Source of the DNA: Bacteroidota bacterium | Lineage (GTDB): Bacteria; Bacteroidota; Bacteroidia; Chitinophagales; Chitinophagaceae | DNA length: 64,000 bases | Reading direction: 5' to 3' | Assembly (NCBI GenBank): GCA_018267955.1 | Contig: JAFDXL010000002.1 | Coordinates: 1-64,000 of the forward strand | Shown: positions 45,452-55,209 of the stretch, piece by piece | Layout: each line of letters starts with the position of its first letter | How positions within the stretch are numbered: position 1 is the stretch's first letter | Made by a program: the position numbers and the translations under genes | Notes under the pieces: model-generated | Seen by the model: the letters and a program-made list of their open reading frames with translations, nothing else | What the model was told of the DNA's origin: nothing | The model's database searches: none

Positions 45452-47851
45452 TTACATTCTTCCTGCTTCTTCTGTATTGTGCTCGTGTTGACGGGTTTCA
45501 AATTTTTTCCCAAAGTTGTAGGTAAACCCGAGGCTGATATTTTTAGTAGCATACCCCATAACAGAATGGCTATGTATCCCCTGCCAGTCCTTCGTCAATG
45601 TATATCGGTACATATCGAAGGGGTCTTCTGCAGATAATTTAATGGTAGCTGTATCTTTCATTATTTTTTTTGCTACACTAAAGCTTGTGTAAATATTCTT
45701 GCCATTACGCTCTGTAAGGTTTTGCAGCCCGCCGGTAGCAACATACACTGCTGTATCAATGGTCCATCCGTTGAATGTGAATTGATTCTGCATTGCCGCA
45801 TCTGCACTTACTGAATTAGCCAGCCTTGCATTGCCTTTATGAATGGTATATTGATTCACATACAGATCTATTGATGAAGACATCATCCACCAGGCAAATA
45901 ACTGTTTATTAAAATTGGTAGATAGCTGTAATACAAACCTGTCTGCATAATTTTCCTGCGTACCATATACAGCTTTCGTTACAGCATTATATACATTCAC
46001 GGGATTTACAGTATTACTGATCTTGCGAAAACCGGCAGATGAAAACAGCATGTTGTTATAATTATGGCTGAATTCGATATAGTTTCTGAATGCCGGCAAC
46101 AAGTTGGGATTGCCACCGGAATAACTGTATTGAGATATAAAGGTGATGAATGGATCTAACTCACGGTAAGACGGACGAATAATGCGCCGGCCGTAATTGA
46201 GTTGAAATTCATTTTTATCATCAGCTTTGTAACTTATATACCCTGTAGGAAACACGTTTGTGGTACTTCTTTCAAAAGACTGATCCTGTACGTATTGATG
46301 ACCGCTAATATTTGCATTCTCTACCCTTAAGCCCACCTGGGCCTGTACCTTCTCGCCAAACTTTTTATTAAGATTTGCATATGCGGCATTAATATTTTCT
46401 CTGTACACAAAATGGCTGCTATGCACCGTATCAAATACAGGAATGCCGGTCTGCATGTCATAAAAGCGGCTATTATCGTCCGTCGTAGTGAAACTTGTTT
46501 TCAGGCCAGCTTCCATCTGCACTGTTTTACTTAATGTTCCTGTATAATCAGCATTTGATACGAAGCTTTCAATATAAGAGGGTTGCTCACTATGCAGATT
46601 CACATCGCCCGGGATAGACGCGAATTGCCAATCATAATTTTGAGCAGTGACATCCTGGTAGTCATCAGATGTATGCAGCACGTAGTCTGCATTAATATCT
46701 ATCTGCTGGTCCTTTGCAGGTGCATATTTAACGAAGGCATTCCCTGCAATATTATGGCGAATAAAGCCTCGCTTATTGGTTGTGTTATTGTAGGTAACAA
46801 TATTATTAATCTTGTCAGTTATTACAGACCTTGTAACATCATTTTCGTGATTGGGATGATAAATACCATCTATACTTATACCTGCGCTTAGTTTATCATT
46901 AACCGTATAATCGCCACCTAGCTTCATGCTATAATCTTCAAAGGTTTCTTTCATAAAGCTTACCTGGTCATAGTGTGTTGTCAATACACCTGTTGATGGA
47001 TCTGTATAATCACGCCTGGTATCCTGGTTCATAAACCCGGTAGCATGCAGGTAACCGATGCTGGTGTAAAGATTTATTTTTTCTGTCTTGTAATTGAGAT
47101 TGGCGTTATTATGCGTATTAGGATATACACCTTGTCCGTAAGAAGATGCCAGGCTGCCGTTCAATCCACGTTTCTTTATCTTCTTTAATTTAATGTTGAT
47201 GATTCCCCCTGCCCCTTCTGCATCATATTTAGATGATGGTTGTGATATCAGCTCCAGCTGAGCTACTTGTTCTGCGGGCAGGCTTTTCAAATAATCAGCC
47301 AGTTGGTCCGTGCTCAGATGCGTTTGTTTATCATCCACAAGGATCAGTACGCCATTGCCCTTCAATGATACATTACCGTTACCGTCAACAATCACTCCCG
47401 GCGATTTTCTCAGAAGCTCTAATACATTACTCCCCGCCGACGTTGCTGCCTGGTCAACATTGATCGTTGTCTTGCCTAATCCTGTTTCTATGTATGGCTT
47501 TTTATCACTTACAGTTACTTCCTGCAAACGGTTGTCTTTTGCAACTGTAACAACCAGTGTGGATATACTACTGTTTACATCTATCTGCTGCTTTGTCTTA
47601 ACATAGCCTGCAGCCTGTATGGCAACTATATATTTACCTTGTTCTACATCCTTAAACTGGAACTTACCCTCATCGTCTGTTATTTCTGCTTGTACAAAGG
47701 AAGAATCCGTTGCATGGACTAATGCGATAGTTGCAACCGGAACAACAAGGCCGGCATCATCTTTAGCAACACCGGAGACATTAAATTTTTGTGCTTCCGC
47801 AATCAAAGAAAAGCAGCACAGCGCTACAAACAGGTAAATGGATCTCTGCAT
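45452..47851 (-). CDS. TonB-dependent-receptor-like outer-membrane barrel protein (paralogue)
   Basis: The 799-residue protein repeats the layout of the barrel at 37-39 kb: a signal peptide (MQRSIYLFVALCCFSLIAEAQ), a regulatory beta-sandwich (FNVSGVAKDDAGLVVPVATIALV), a plug (SNVLELLRKSPGVIVDGNGNVSLKG, QVAQLELISQPSSKYDAEG) and a barrel ending LGFTYNFG plus a short His/Glu-rich tail. The two proteins share many stretches (GIINIKLKK versus GIINIKTKK), so they are paralogues with probably different ligands. The start at 47851 is set by the signal peptide; an upstream extension of 35 codons is not signal-like. The ligand is unknown. Confidence 0.87.
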   Translation of the reverse strand: MQRSIYLFVALCCFSLIAEAQKFNVSGVAKDDAGLVVPVATIALVHATDSSFVQAEITDDEGKFQFKDVEQGKYIVAIQAAGYVKTKQQIDVNSSISTLVVTVAKDNRLQEVTVSDKKPYIETGLGKTTINVDQAATSAGSNVLELLRKSPGVIVDGNGNVSLKGNGVLILVDDKQTHLSTDQLADYLKSLPAEQVAQLELISQPSSKYDAEGAGGIINIKLKKIKKRGLNGSLASSYGQGVYPNTHNNANLNYKTEKINLYTSIGYLHATGFMNQDTRRDYTDPSTGVLTTHYDQVSFMKETFEDYSMKLGGDYTVNDKLSAGISIDGIYHPNHENDVTRSVITDKINNIVTYNNTTNKRGFIRHNIAGNAFVKYAPAKDQQIDINADYVLHTSDDYQDVTAQNYDWQFASIPGDVNLHSEQPSYIESFVSNADYTGTLSKTVQMEAGLKTSFTTTDDNSRFYDMQTGIPVFDTVHSSHFVYRENINAAYANLNKKFGEKVQAQVGLRVENANISGHQYVQDQSFERSTTNVFPTGYISYKADDKNEFQLNYGRRIIRPSYRELDPFITFISQYSYSGGNPNLLPAFRNYIEFSHNYNNMLFSSAGFRKISNTVNPVNVYNAVTKAVYGTQENYADRFVLQLSTNFNKQLFAWWMMSSSIDLYVNQYTIHKGNARLANSVSADAAMQNQFTFNGWTIDTAVYVATGGLQNLTERNGKNIYTSFSVAKKIMKDTATIKLSAEDPFDMYRYTLTKDWQGIHSHSVMGYATKNISLGFTYNFGKKFETRQHEHNTEEAGRM

Positions 47852-47970
47852 AAAAGATTTTTTATGGGGCTTATCTATACACAATTCATGCAGCACATCA
47901 ATAAAAATAAATGCTATGGCAACGCAACACATCAGCCATATATAAGATTTGCACAATATTAACTTTTAAA

Positions 47971-48000
47971 AGAAAAGCCGGAGTATGCATACTCCGGCTT
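47971..48000 (-). terminator. Terminator of smc
   Basis: A perfect 26-bp palindrome, AAGCCGGAGTA-TGCA-TACTCCGGCTT, is followed leftward by TTCTTTT, 23 bp after the smc stop. Confidence 0.9.
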
Positions 48001-48022
48001 CCTATATCGTAAGTTAAGGTTG

Positions 48023-51000
48023 TTAATTACTCAAACTTCTGAAATCTACAGGCACCAGTTTACTTACACCCGGCTCCTGCATTGTTACCCCGTATATGAC
48101 GTCCACAGCAGCCATTGTCTGCTTATTATGCGTTACAATGATGAACTGGGAGTTATCACTAAACTTGCGGATCATCTGGGTAAACTTACCAACGTTCGCA
48201 TCATCCAGCGGAGCATCCACCTCATCAAGGATACAGAACGGTGCCGGCTTGATCAGGTATATCGCAAACAGGAAGGCTGTTGATGTCAATGTTTTTTCAC
48301 CACCCGACAATTGTGTCAGCGTACTTGGCTTTTTACCTTTTGGTTGTGCGTATATTTCAATGTTACTGTCCGCAATATTATCAGGATCGGTAAGACGCAG
48401 ATCGCAACTATCTTCTGCTGTAAACAGTGCTTTAAATACCTCGATGAAGTTTTCACGAACCTTATCAAATGTTTCGCGGAACTTGGTATTTGCAGTCAGC
48501 TCTACTTCTTCAATAGTCGCCAGCAAAGATTCCTTCGCATTCACCAGGTCGGTCTTCTGCTCTACGATGAAGTCATGCCTTGCTTTCATTTCCGTAAATG
48601 CCTCGATAGCTGTAGGGTTGATCTCGCCCATATTTTCCAGGCGTTTTTTCATCCTTTCTGCTTCGGCAGTTAATTCGTCTACGGTTAGCTCACCGGTGCG
48701 TGCTTCATCCAGTATTTCATCCAGGTTCACCTTGAATTCTACACTCAGGCGCTCCTTCATACCGGCAAGTTTCAGCTTCATATCATTGAGCTGATCTTTG
48801 ATGCTGTTCAGCAATGTTTCGGCATGTTCTTTTTCGCGGCGCTTTTGGTTCAGTTGGCCTTCCTGTGCAGATATGGCATTACGCATTTCATAGTAAAGCC
48901 TGTCCTTTTCGTTCAGGGTCTTTTCTTCTGCTTCCTTACGCGATAGCAATTCATATAACTCATTATCGCCGCCATGCAATTGAGTTTCTGTCTCTGCCAG
49001 TTGACCGGATATCTGCTCGAGTTGTTCACTGTTGCTGGTGATCTGGCGTTTCAGATCATTCAGTTGGTTGCTTCGGAAATTCAACTCCTGCTTCAATCCC
49101 TCCAGCTTACTTTGCTGGCGGGTATATTGAATGTTATGATTATTGTACTGCTGCGTAGCCATATTGAATTCCTGCTCTACGCTTTGGAATTCACTTTCAG
49201 CTTGCTGTATGTTTTGCTGCAGTGATTGCAATTGTTCGTTGATAGCTTCCAGCTCACTGCGGGTATCTGCAGTGCTGCTATGTGTGTCTTCCAATTGCTC
49301 TTGCAAGTCTTGTAAACGATGCTCCCCTGTTTGGTTCAGGTGCTCAAAGTTCTCGATCCTGTTAGTAAGGTTTACTATATGGTTTTGCAACCTGTTGATC
49401 TCCTGCTTTGTTTGCTCAATAGCACGGTCATTCAACTCCTGGTTGAAACCTGTGATCAACGTTTGTGTGTCGCTGATATATTGTTTCAACTGGGCTGTAG
49501 TCGCAGTCAGTTCTTCAATTTCTTTAGCAAGGCGTTCCAGGTTTTTAGCACGTCCTATTTTGTTGCCTTCAAACAGGCCGATGGAACCACCACCTAAAGT
49601 GTATTTACCGCGCACCATCTTACCGCTCTTCTCTACTATCACATTGCCATTAAGCATAGCAGCATCAGTAACTGCATTTTCGTTTGTAGCAATGTACACA
49701 TGGCCCAGCAGATGCTCTGCCAATGGCATGTATTGATCATCTACATTAATAACGCTTAATGCTGGTATCAGGCCTTCAGGCACATTATGTTGGTCTGCTT
49801 TGTATTGCTGAAACTGGTTGAGGATAAAGAAGTTAGCCTTGCCTTTTTTATTAGTGTCCAGCAAGTGAACCGCCTGTGCTGCTTCGTTTATATCATTAAC
49901 GATATAATAGTTCAGGTAGTTATCCAGCAAATTCTCTAACGCAGTGCGATATTCATTCTGAACAACAAATACATCAGACAGCAATGGAGCATTACTATTC
50001 CATTCCTTATTCTTTTTCAGGAACTTAATGCTATCCGGGTATCCTTCCAGGCTTTCCACTAAAGACTTCAACAGGTCGTGCTCATTACGGCGTGCATCCA
50101 GTTTACGGTTTTCGTCAACAGATTGTCCACGTAAAGATTCCAGCTGTTCCTGGCTTTGTAATATTTTGGTCTTTACTTCTTCTTGTTTGGTTATCAGCCC
50201 CTGCAGATCATCGTTCTTCTGCTCCAGGTCGCCCTCTGCATCGCGCTTTTCATTGCTCAGTTGCGTTATCTGGCTACTGCGTTGCGCTTTCTCGTCTTGT
50301 ATTTGTTGTATACTGCGTTGCAGGTTCATTACAGAGGTGTCTGCAATGGCCACTTTCTTTTCTGCATCAAACTGGCTGCGCTGCTTGCCCTGGTATTCAG
50401 CACGTAGTTGTTCCAGTATTCTTTTCTTACTATCGAAGGCTTCACGTTTTTCGTCCACTATACCACGCAGGCTTTCCAGTTCATCACGCAGCTTTTCAAT
50501 GCCTTCTGTTTCTTGCTCTATCTGTTTTTCTGCAAATGTGATAGAATCTTCAAGGCTCTGCAATTGCATACCTGCACCGGCAAGGAATTCTGTCAAGTTC
50601 TTTTCACGGTCCTTCAGATGCTCCAGCCTTTGTGCAGCAAGGCGTTTATCACTTTCCAGCTGTCGTACACGGTTTATCAGTTCATTGAATTGCTTTTGCA
50701 AGCCATTCAGCTCCTGTTCTTTTTCTATGAGCTTTACTTTGTCCTGCTCTACAACTGCTTCTTCTGTTGCTACAATAGCTTCCAGTTGCGTACGCCTGTC
50801 TGTCTCAGCATCATGTTGCTCATTCAAGGTCTTGTACTGATCATTGAATTGCTCTAACGACGCCTTCACCAACTCAATGCTTACAGTTTTATATTCTCCT
50901 TTTATCTGGAAGTAACGCTCTGCTTTCTTTGCCTGGCTTTCCAGTGTACGGAGGTTGTTACCTATTTCAAAAAGTAAGTCTTCGATACGCGCAAGATCCT

Positions 51001-51556
51001 GCTCCGTTGCGTCCAGTTTTTGTTTTGCTTCTTTCTTACGTGTCTTGTAGATAGATATACCGGCAGCTTGCTCCAGCATACGCCTGCGCGAGCCATCCTT
51101 ATCCTTGATGATATCATCCACCATACCCAATTCAATGATTGCGTACGAATCATTACTAACACCGGTATCCAGGAAGAGGTTGTGTATATCTTTCAAACGG
51201 CAGGTAACATCATTCAGCCTGTATTCACTCTCACCATTCTTATAGAATTTACGGGTAATGGTTACCGTAGTAAATTCTGTAGGCAACAGGTTACGGGTAT
51301 TCTCAAACGTAAGGGATACCTCTGCCATACCGGATCCCGACCTTGTACGGGAGCCGTTAAAGATCAGATCTTCCAGGTTATCAGAACGGAGCGCTTTGAT
51401 CTTATGCTCACCAATAACCCAGCGGATGGCATCCACTATGTTCGACTTACCACAACCGTTAGGCCCCACAACACCTGTAATGGGATGGTCTAACAACACA
51501 TGAGTCTTATCTGCAAAGGACTTAAATCCTTTTATTTCCAACGATTTTAAACGCAA
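48023..51556 (-). CDS. smc: Chromosome condensation ATPase SMC
   Basis: The 1177-residue SMC protein has the Walker A head GPNGCGKSNIVDAIRWVIGE near the N-terminus. A long coiled coil is interrupted by a hinge (about residues 500-680; SIGLFEGNKIGRAKNLERL). The C-terminal head has signature LSGGEKTLTS and Walker B FCILDEVDAPLDDAN. It forms the chromosome-organising ring with ScpA/ScpB, neither of which is in this window. The start is TTG: the family sequence MRLKSLEIKGFKSFADKT starts exactly there and no upstream ATG fits. The 223 bp upstream (51557-51779) shows no gene, only AT-rich DNA. Confidence 0.97.
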   Translation of the reverse strand: MRLKSLEIKGFKSFADKTHVLLDHPITGVVGPNGCGKSNIVDAIRWVIGEHKIKALRSDNLEDLIFNGSRTRSGSGMAEVSLTFENTRNLLPTEFTTVTITRKFYKNGESEYRLNDVTCRLKDIHNLFLDTGVSNDSYAIIELGMVDDIIKDKDGSRRRMLEQAAGISIYKTRKKEAKQKLDATEQDLARIEDLLFEIGNNLRTLESQAKKAERYFQIKGEYKTVSIELVKASLEQFNDQYKTLNEQHDAETDRRTQLEAIVATEEAVVEQDKVKLIEKEQELNGLQKQFNELINRVRQLESDKRLAAQRLEHLKDREKNLTEFLAGAGMQLQSLEDSITFAEKQIEQETEGIEKLRDELESLRGIVDEKREAFDSKKRILEQLRAEYQGKQRSQFDAEKKVAIADTSVMNLQRSIQQIQDEKAQRSSQITQLSNEKRDAEGDLEQKNDDLQGLITKQEEVKTKILQSQEQLESLRGQSVDENRKLDARRNEHDLLKSLVESLEGYPDSIKFLKKNKEWNSNAPLLSDVFVVQNEYRTALENLLDNYLNYYIVNDINEAAQAVHLLDTNKKGKANFFILNQFQQYKADQHNVPEGLIPALSVINVDDQYMPLAEHLLGHVYIATNENAVTDAAMLNGNVIVEKSGKMVRGKYTLGGGSIGLFEGNKIGRAKNLERLAKEIEELTATTAQLKQYISDTQTLITGFNQELNDRAIEQTKQEINRLQNHIVNLTNRIENFEHLNQTGEHRLQDLQEQLEDTHSSTADTRSELEAINEQLQSLQQNIQQAESEFQSVEQEFNMATQQYNNHNIQYTRQQSKLEGLKQELNFRSNQLNDLKRQITSNSEQLEQISGQLAETETQLHGGDNELYELLSRKEAEEKTLNEKDRLYYEMRNAISAQEGQLNQKRREKEHAETLLNSIKDQLNDMKLKLAGMKERLSVEFKVNLDEILDEARTGELTVDELTAEAERMKKRLENMGEINPTAIEAFTEMKARHDFIVEQKTDLVNAKESLLATIEEVELTANTKFRETFDKVRENFIEVFKALFTAEDSCDLRLTDPDNIADSNIEIYAQPKGKKPSTLTQLSGGEKTLTSTAFLFAIYLIKPAPFCILDEVDAPLDDANVGKFTQMIRKFSDNSQFIIVTHNKQTMAAVDVIYGVTMQEPGVSKLVPVDFRSLSN

Positions 51557-51779
51557 AGCTTAAAGTTTTGAGGGGATAGCAAATTTAATTAATTCGCAGG
51601 TTTAGCAAGGGTATATTTATACTTTGCCGGCGAATGTGAGTAAACTGGGAATAAAATTTTTTAAATATGATAGCCAATATCTAAATCTCGGTCAAATACA
51701 TTCAATCTATTTGCTATACCAAGGTTAACCGCCTATATTTTTTACAGAATTACGCCGAAGTGCAAAGCTATCATATTAG

Positions 51780-52310
51780 CTATTTATCTATAGGCTTGGG
51801 GAAATCATTGTCGTCCGCGTATTTATCCCGCAGGTCATACACTTTTTTCAGCTTAGCTTCCTCTCCCTGCAATGTCTTGATAAGCGAAGTATACGTTTGC
51901 GTCAGCGTATTTTCATAAACTTCGTCATACCCCGCATTTTTAATATTAGGGTTGCTATTAAACGATTCAAACGAGCGGAATTTGGGTAAAACAGAATCCC
52001 TGTCAAAATAAAGGAGATTCAATTCCGCCTCTCTCAGATCTTTAGAACCACCCACGTCTTTCATCTGCTTTATTTCATTGACATTTCTATCAATAAAAGC
52101 TTCCATTTTACTCCTTATCATCGGCAGCTCAGAAAAATCTTTGCTGTTTACGGCTACTTTCAATTCATCACTCCATTGTTTTCCGTACCAGGTAAGCGAG
52201 TCATTTACAGCGCCTATTTGCATACTTAAGTGCATGGCCTCATCACTGTTATCTAAATTACAGGATGCAAATAACACTATGGATGCTGCTATTGCTAAAC
52301 CGGCACGCAT
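51780..52310 (-). CDS. Putative lipoprotein, unknown function
   Basis: A lipoprotein signal (MRAGLAIAASIVLFASC; lipobox FASC, acceptor C17) leads ~160 residues of predicted alpha-helix rich in charged residues (DELKVAVNSKDFSELPMIRSKMEAF, EEAKLKKVYDLRDKYADDNDF). No family is recognised. An in-frame TTG 36 bp upstream overlaps a TATTTTG promoter-like word, so the ATG is preferred. It is monocistronic. Confidence 0.75.
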   Translation of the reverse strand: MRAGLAIAASIVLFASCNLDNSDEAMHLSMQIGAVNDSLTWYGKQWSDELKVAVNSKDFSELPMIRSKMEAFIDRNVNEIKQMKDVGGSKDLREAELNLLYFDRDSVLPKFRSFESFNSNPNIKNAGYDEVYENTLTQTYTSLIKTLQGEEAKLKKVYDLRDKYADDNDFPKPIDK

Positions 52311-52404
52311 TGATTTGATGGTGAATTTTGATACAAAATAATTCAATTCTTATTACTGAATCGTTTAAGAAACGTGAAAGTTACAGCTGAAGGCAAAAAG
52401 AAAT

Positions 52405-52431
52405 AAAAAAAGAGCAGCCGTAAGCTGCTCT
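52405..52431 (-). terminator. Terminator of the aminotransferase-lysC operon
   Basis: The stem AGAGCAGC / GCTGCTCT with a CGTAA loop is followed leftward by seven T, 25 bp beyond the lysC stop. Confidence 0.88.
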
Positions 52432-52455
52432 TGTGGCCGTATAGCCTTTCTCTAA

Positions 52456-53721
52456 CTATTTCATGATCACCTGTACCGTATGCCTTGTTTTCTGTTCCAG
52501 CAATACGTACCGGCTCTTTGTAAGATCAAATAATATCTCCGGCGTATAATGGCGGATCGTAAGCAGGCTAACATCATAGTTGCTTAATACTGTATAATCC
52601 TTACTCAATGCCTCGATCAGCTTTTTTACATTGTCCTCTTTGTTATCTATACAAGCCACAAAACTGATGGCTGCATTCTGTATCAGGTTCACTTTTATAT
52701 TTAAGTCGTGGAGGATGCTGTAAAGATCACTAAGCTTATCCTGGGTAATAAACGAGAAATCTTTAGAGGTAACCTGCAGCAACACCTGGTTTTTCTTCAG
52801 CACTATCAAAGGCGGATAAAAAATACTATTTACCTCATTTTGGATAACCGTACCTTTTTGTTCCTTGTCAAGAAAGCATTTTACATAAAGCGGGATATTG
52901 TTATTCTGCAAAGGCTTAATGGTTTTAGGATGTATTACCTGCGCACCATAATAAGCCATTTCTATTACTTCGTGATAAGTGATGGCTTCGATCTTTACCG
53001 TATTAGGAAACTGTTTAGGATCCGCGTTCTGCAAGCCTTCTACGTCTTTCCATATCGTTACACCTTCTGCACCAAGCATGGCCGCAAGCATGGCCGCTGT
53101 ATAGTCCGATCCTTCTCGGCCTAAGGTTACAGAGGCATTGTCTTGCGTTGCGCCTATGAATCCCTGCGTTATTACACTGCTTGCTGGGGTAAGCAATGGC
53201 GCTATTATCTCCTGTGCTTTATTTTTAGAATATTCCCAATCAACGCGTGCATCACGATAAGTATCATCGGTACGTATCACATCGCGTGCATCTACCCAAT
53301 GGTAATTATAGCCTTGCTGCTGTAAATAAGCGGCAAAAATACGGGTAGATAGCAGCTCACCCATACATACTATCTGGTCATACGAGTAGTCATACTTCGT
53401 ATCAGATGCATCATCTATAGCCCATTGCAGCTCTGTATAAAAGACATTCAGTTCCTTTGTAACGGCATCAAAGTACTGCGCATCCAGCAATTCTTTAGCA
53501 TAGGCGGTATGCTCTGCTTCCAGTTTCTGTACCAAATCATGCGCTTCCTGCTTCTTACCCTTGCATGCGTTTGCTACTATTGCTTCCAGAGCATTCGTAG
53601 TTTTACCAATTGCCGATACCACCAATATCAATGGTTGTGTAGCGTCTTTAATAATAGACATCAATGCCTGCATGCGTTCGGGGCTGGCTATAGATGCCCC
53701 GCCAAATTTGTAAACCTGCAT
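52456..53721 (-). CDS. lysC: Aspartate kinase
   Basis: The 421-residue aspartokinase phosphorylates aspartate, the first step to lysine, threonine, methionine and meso-DAP. The family start KFGGASIAS (the kinase Lys and glycine loop) is present, with LVVSAIGKTTNALEAI and GREGSDYTAAMLAAMLGA in the catalytic domain. Two C-terminal ACT-type regulatory regions follow (VLLQVTSKDFSFI and INVNLIQNAAISFV-like stretches). It is monofunctional, with no fused homoserine dehydrogenase. It starts 28 bp after the aminotransferase gene in the same operon, whose 5' leader resembles an attenuator. Confidence 0.95.
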   Translation of the reverse strand: MQVYKFGGASIASPERMQALMSIIKDATQPLILVVSAIGKTTNALEAIVANACKGKKQEAHDLVQKLEAEHTAYAKELLDAQYFDAVTKELNVFYTELQWAIDDASDTKYDYSYDQIVCMGELLSTRIFAAYLQQQGYNYHWVDARDVIRTDDTYRDARVDWEYSKNKAQEIIAPLLTPASSVITQGFIGATQDNASVTLGREGSDYTAAMLAAMLGAEGVTIWKDVEGLQNADPKQFPNTVKIEAITYHEVIEMAYYGAQVIHPKTIKPLQNNNIPLYVKCFLDKEQKGTVIQNEVNSIFYPPLIVLKKNQVLLQVTSKDFSFITQDKLSDLYSILHDLNIKVNLIQNAAISFVACIDNKEDNVKKLIEALSKDYTVLSNYDVSLLTIRHYTPEILFDLTKSRYVLLEQKTRHTVQVIMK

Positions 53722-53749
53722 CTGTGTATGTGATTTGTATCTTAAACCG

Positions 53750-55015
53750 TTAACTCAATACCATAACTTTTTGCAATGCTTCTTCCAGCGTGCTCAGCAT
53801 TTCAGGCACTTCTTCCATCTTGCATGTTCCTACACTCAATCTATACCATGGAGATGTTTTATCTGCGCCAAAAGCATAGAATGGCACAATTGCCAGCCTG
53901 GCTTCTCCCAATAGATAATCTGTAACGTCCGACTGTGTATCAAGAATATTATCACCGCTTTGCAAGCCTTTAAGGTCTATCTTAATAGTAAGGTAGATAG
54001 CAGCCTGTGGGGCAACAGCATCTACGGGATACCCTTTTTCTTTTAGCGCAATGATACCGTTATAGATAGCCCATAATCTCTCTTCCAGTCTCTTTTTAAA
54101 CCCGGTAAGATAGGTATCTACAAGGTCGGTCTGTACTATGTACTTTGCTACGGCCTTCTGTTCCGCCATAGGTGCCCATGCCCCTATGTGGCTCAGTAAT
54201 GCCTTCATTTTAGCTATTACTTTTGCGGGGCCTAAAGACCAGCCAACACGAACGCCTGTTGCAGCAAATGCCTTGGATATACCATCAACAAAAATGGTAT
54301 ATTCTTTCATTTCCGGCCGTAGCGCTACAGGATTATGATGCTTTGTATTTCCGTAGGTAAGAATAAAATACATCTGGTCGAACATCACATAAAGTTTCTT
54401 CTCATTCTCCCCTCTTCTTTTGTTTTCTTCCAGGACAAGGTCACATATCTTTTCCAGTTCGGTTTTATTGAGCGTAGTGCCGGTAGGGTTCTGAGGGGTA
54501 CACAGGCACAGCAGTGAAGCACCTTTGATATGCGGCGCTATATCTGCAGCGGTAGGCATAAAATCATTTTCCAGCTTTGCTTCTATCATGCAATGCTCGC
54601 CGCCATTCATATGTGTATAGTGATTATTATTCCAGGATGGCACTGCGTAGATCACTTTATCTCCGGGGTTTACAATTGTCCTGAATAGTGAATAGATCAG
54701 CGGGCGGCCTCCGCTTGCTATCAACACTTCATTAGCAGCATATTCTATGCCTTCCCTTTCTTTTATGAATGAGCTCACTGCCTGCCTCAGCGCTAATACG
54801 CCATCTCCCGGAGGGTAGTTGGTGTATTTATGACGATAGGCATCAACGATGCCATCTTCCAGCTCTTGCGGTATCGGGAATATCTGCGGATCGAAATCGC
54901 CAATGGTATAATTATAGATTTTTTCACCACGGTTCACACGCACTGCGATCTCATTACCCAGGCGGACGATCTCGGAACCGATCAATGTTTCTGCAAGCTG
55001 GCTCAGTTGGCTCAT
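53750..55015 (-). CDS. Class I/II PLP aminotransferase
   Basis: The 421-residue fold-type I aminotransferase has PQNPTGTTL, VMFDQMYFILTYG and the PLP lysine in VDGISKAFAATGVRVGW, with the substrate Arg in YRLSVG near the C-terminus. These are hallmarks of aspartate/aromatic-type enzymes. It exchanges the amino group between an amino acid and 2-oxoglutarate or pyruvate; the exact amino acid is unknown. The link to lysC in one operon, behind an attenuator-like leader, suggests a step in aspartate-family synthesis. Confidence 0.9.
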   Translation of the reverse strand: MSQLSQLAETLIGSEIVRLGNEIAVRVNRGEKIYNYTIGDFDPQIFPIPQELEDGIVDAYRHKYTNYPPGDGVLALRQAVSSFIKEREGIEYAANEVLIASGGRPLIYSLFRTIVNPGDKVIYAVPSWNNNHYTHMNGGEHCMIEAKLENDFMPTAADIAPHIKGASLLCLCTPQNPTGTTLNKTELEKICDLVLEENKRRGENEKKLYVMFDQMYFILTYGNTKHHNPVALRPEMKEYTIFVDGISKAFAATGVRVGWSLGPAKVIAKMKALLSHIGAWAPMAEQKAVAKYIVQTDLVDTYLTGFKKRLEERLWAIYNGIIALKEKGYPVDAVAPQAAIYLTIKIDLKGLQSGDNILDTQSDVTDYLLGEARLAIVPFYAFGADKTSPWYRLSVGTCKMEEVPEMLSTLEEALQKVMVLS

Positions 55016-55041
55016 TGCTTTTATAATTTTTCTATGTACAC

Positions 55042-55124
55042 AAAAAAAGCTTACCGTTTTCCGGTAAGCTTCGAATATTATGTTTTGAGTGACTACACAA
55101 GATATTCCCGCCTACCGAGTGGTA
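55042..55124 (-). promoter_or_regulatory. Attenuator-like leader of the aminotransferase-lysC operon
   Basis: On the minus strand a small 1:2 hairpin (TACC at 55121-55124 with GGTA) overlaps the end of the leader peptide. Segment 2, CGGTAGGC (55110-55117), pairs with segment 3, GCTTACCG (55062-55069), at eight positions including one G-U. Segment 3 is also the 5' arm of an intrinsic terminator (AAGCTTACCG / CGGTAAGCTT, T-run to 55042) that ends 26 bp before the aminotransferase ATG. The alternatives match the antiterminator/terminator logic of attenuators. The same hairpin could instead simply end the upstream OstA-like gene. Confidence 0.6.
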
Positions 55125-55165
55125 TAGCATTTGGCCATCTTCTTATGCAGCTTATTTGTCATCAT
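55112..55165 (-). CDS. Candidate leader peptide of the aminotransferase-lysC operon
   Basis: A 17-codon frame begins 9 bp after a canonical promoter -7 element and ends inside segment 2 of the downstream RNA switch. Its product, MMTNKLHKKMAKCYTTR, has four Lys, three Met and three Thr, all end products of the aspartate pathway that lysC controls. The Thr-Thr codons sit over segment 1. Position and structure fit an attenuator leader, but no run of one control amino acid is as clear as in phhA, so the effector is open. Confidence 0.5.
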   Translation of the reverse strand: MMTNKLHKKMAKCYTTR

Positions 55166-55173
55166 TTCGGGCG

Positions 55174-55206
55174 CAAAACTAAAACATAAATTTTGAATCT
55201 TCAAAA
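55174..55206 (-). promoter_or_regulatory. Promoter of the aminotransferase-lysC operon
   Basis: Minus strand TTTTG (55206-55202), a 20-bp spacer and TAGTTTTG (55181-55174) match the Bacteroidota -33/-7 consensus. The leader peptide ATG follows 9 bp later. Confidence 0.7.
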
Positions 55207-55209
55207 TTG

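Noticed and set aside
50028-50840. A 270-codon Ser/Cys-rich frame antisense to smc
   Set aside because: It covers the SMC coiled coil; the composition is the complement of Gln/Glu/Leu codons.
55072-55209. SAM or lysine riboswitch upstream of the aminotransferase-lysC operon
   Set aside because: The interval is too short and lacks the conserved cores; it is better explained by a short leader peptide with an alternative hairpin.
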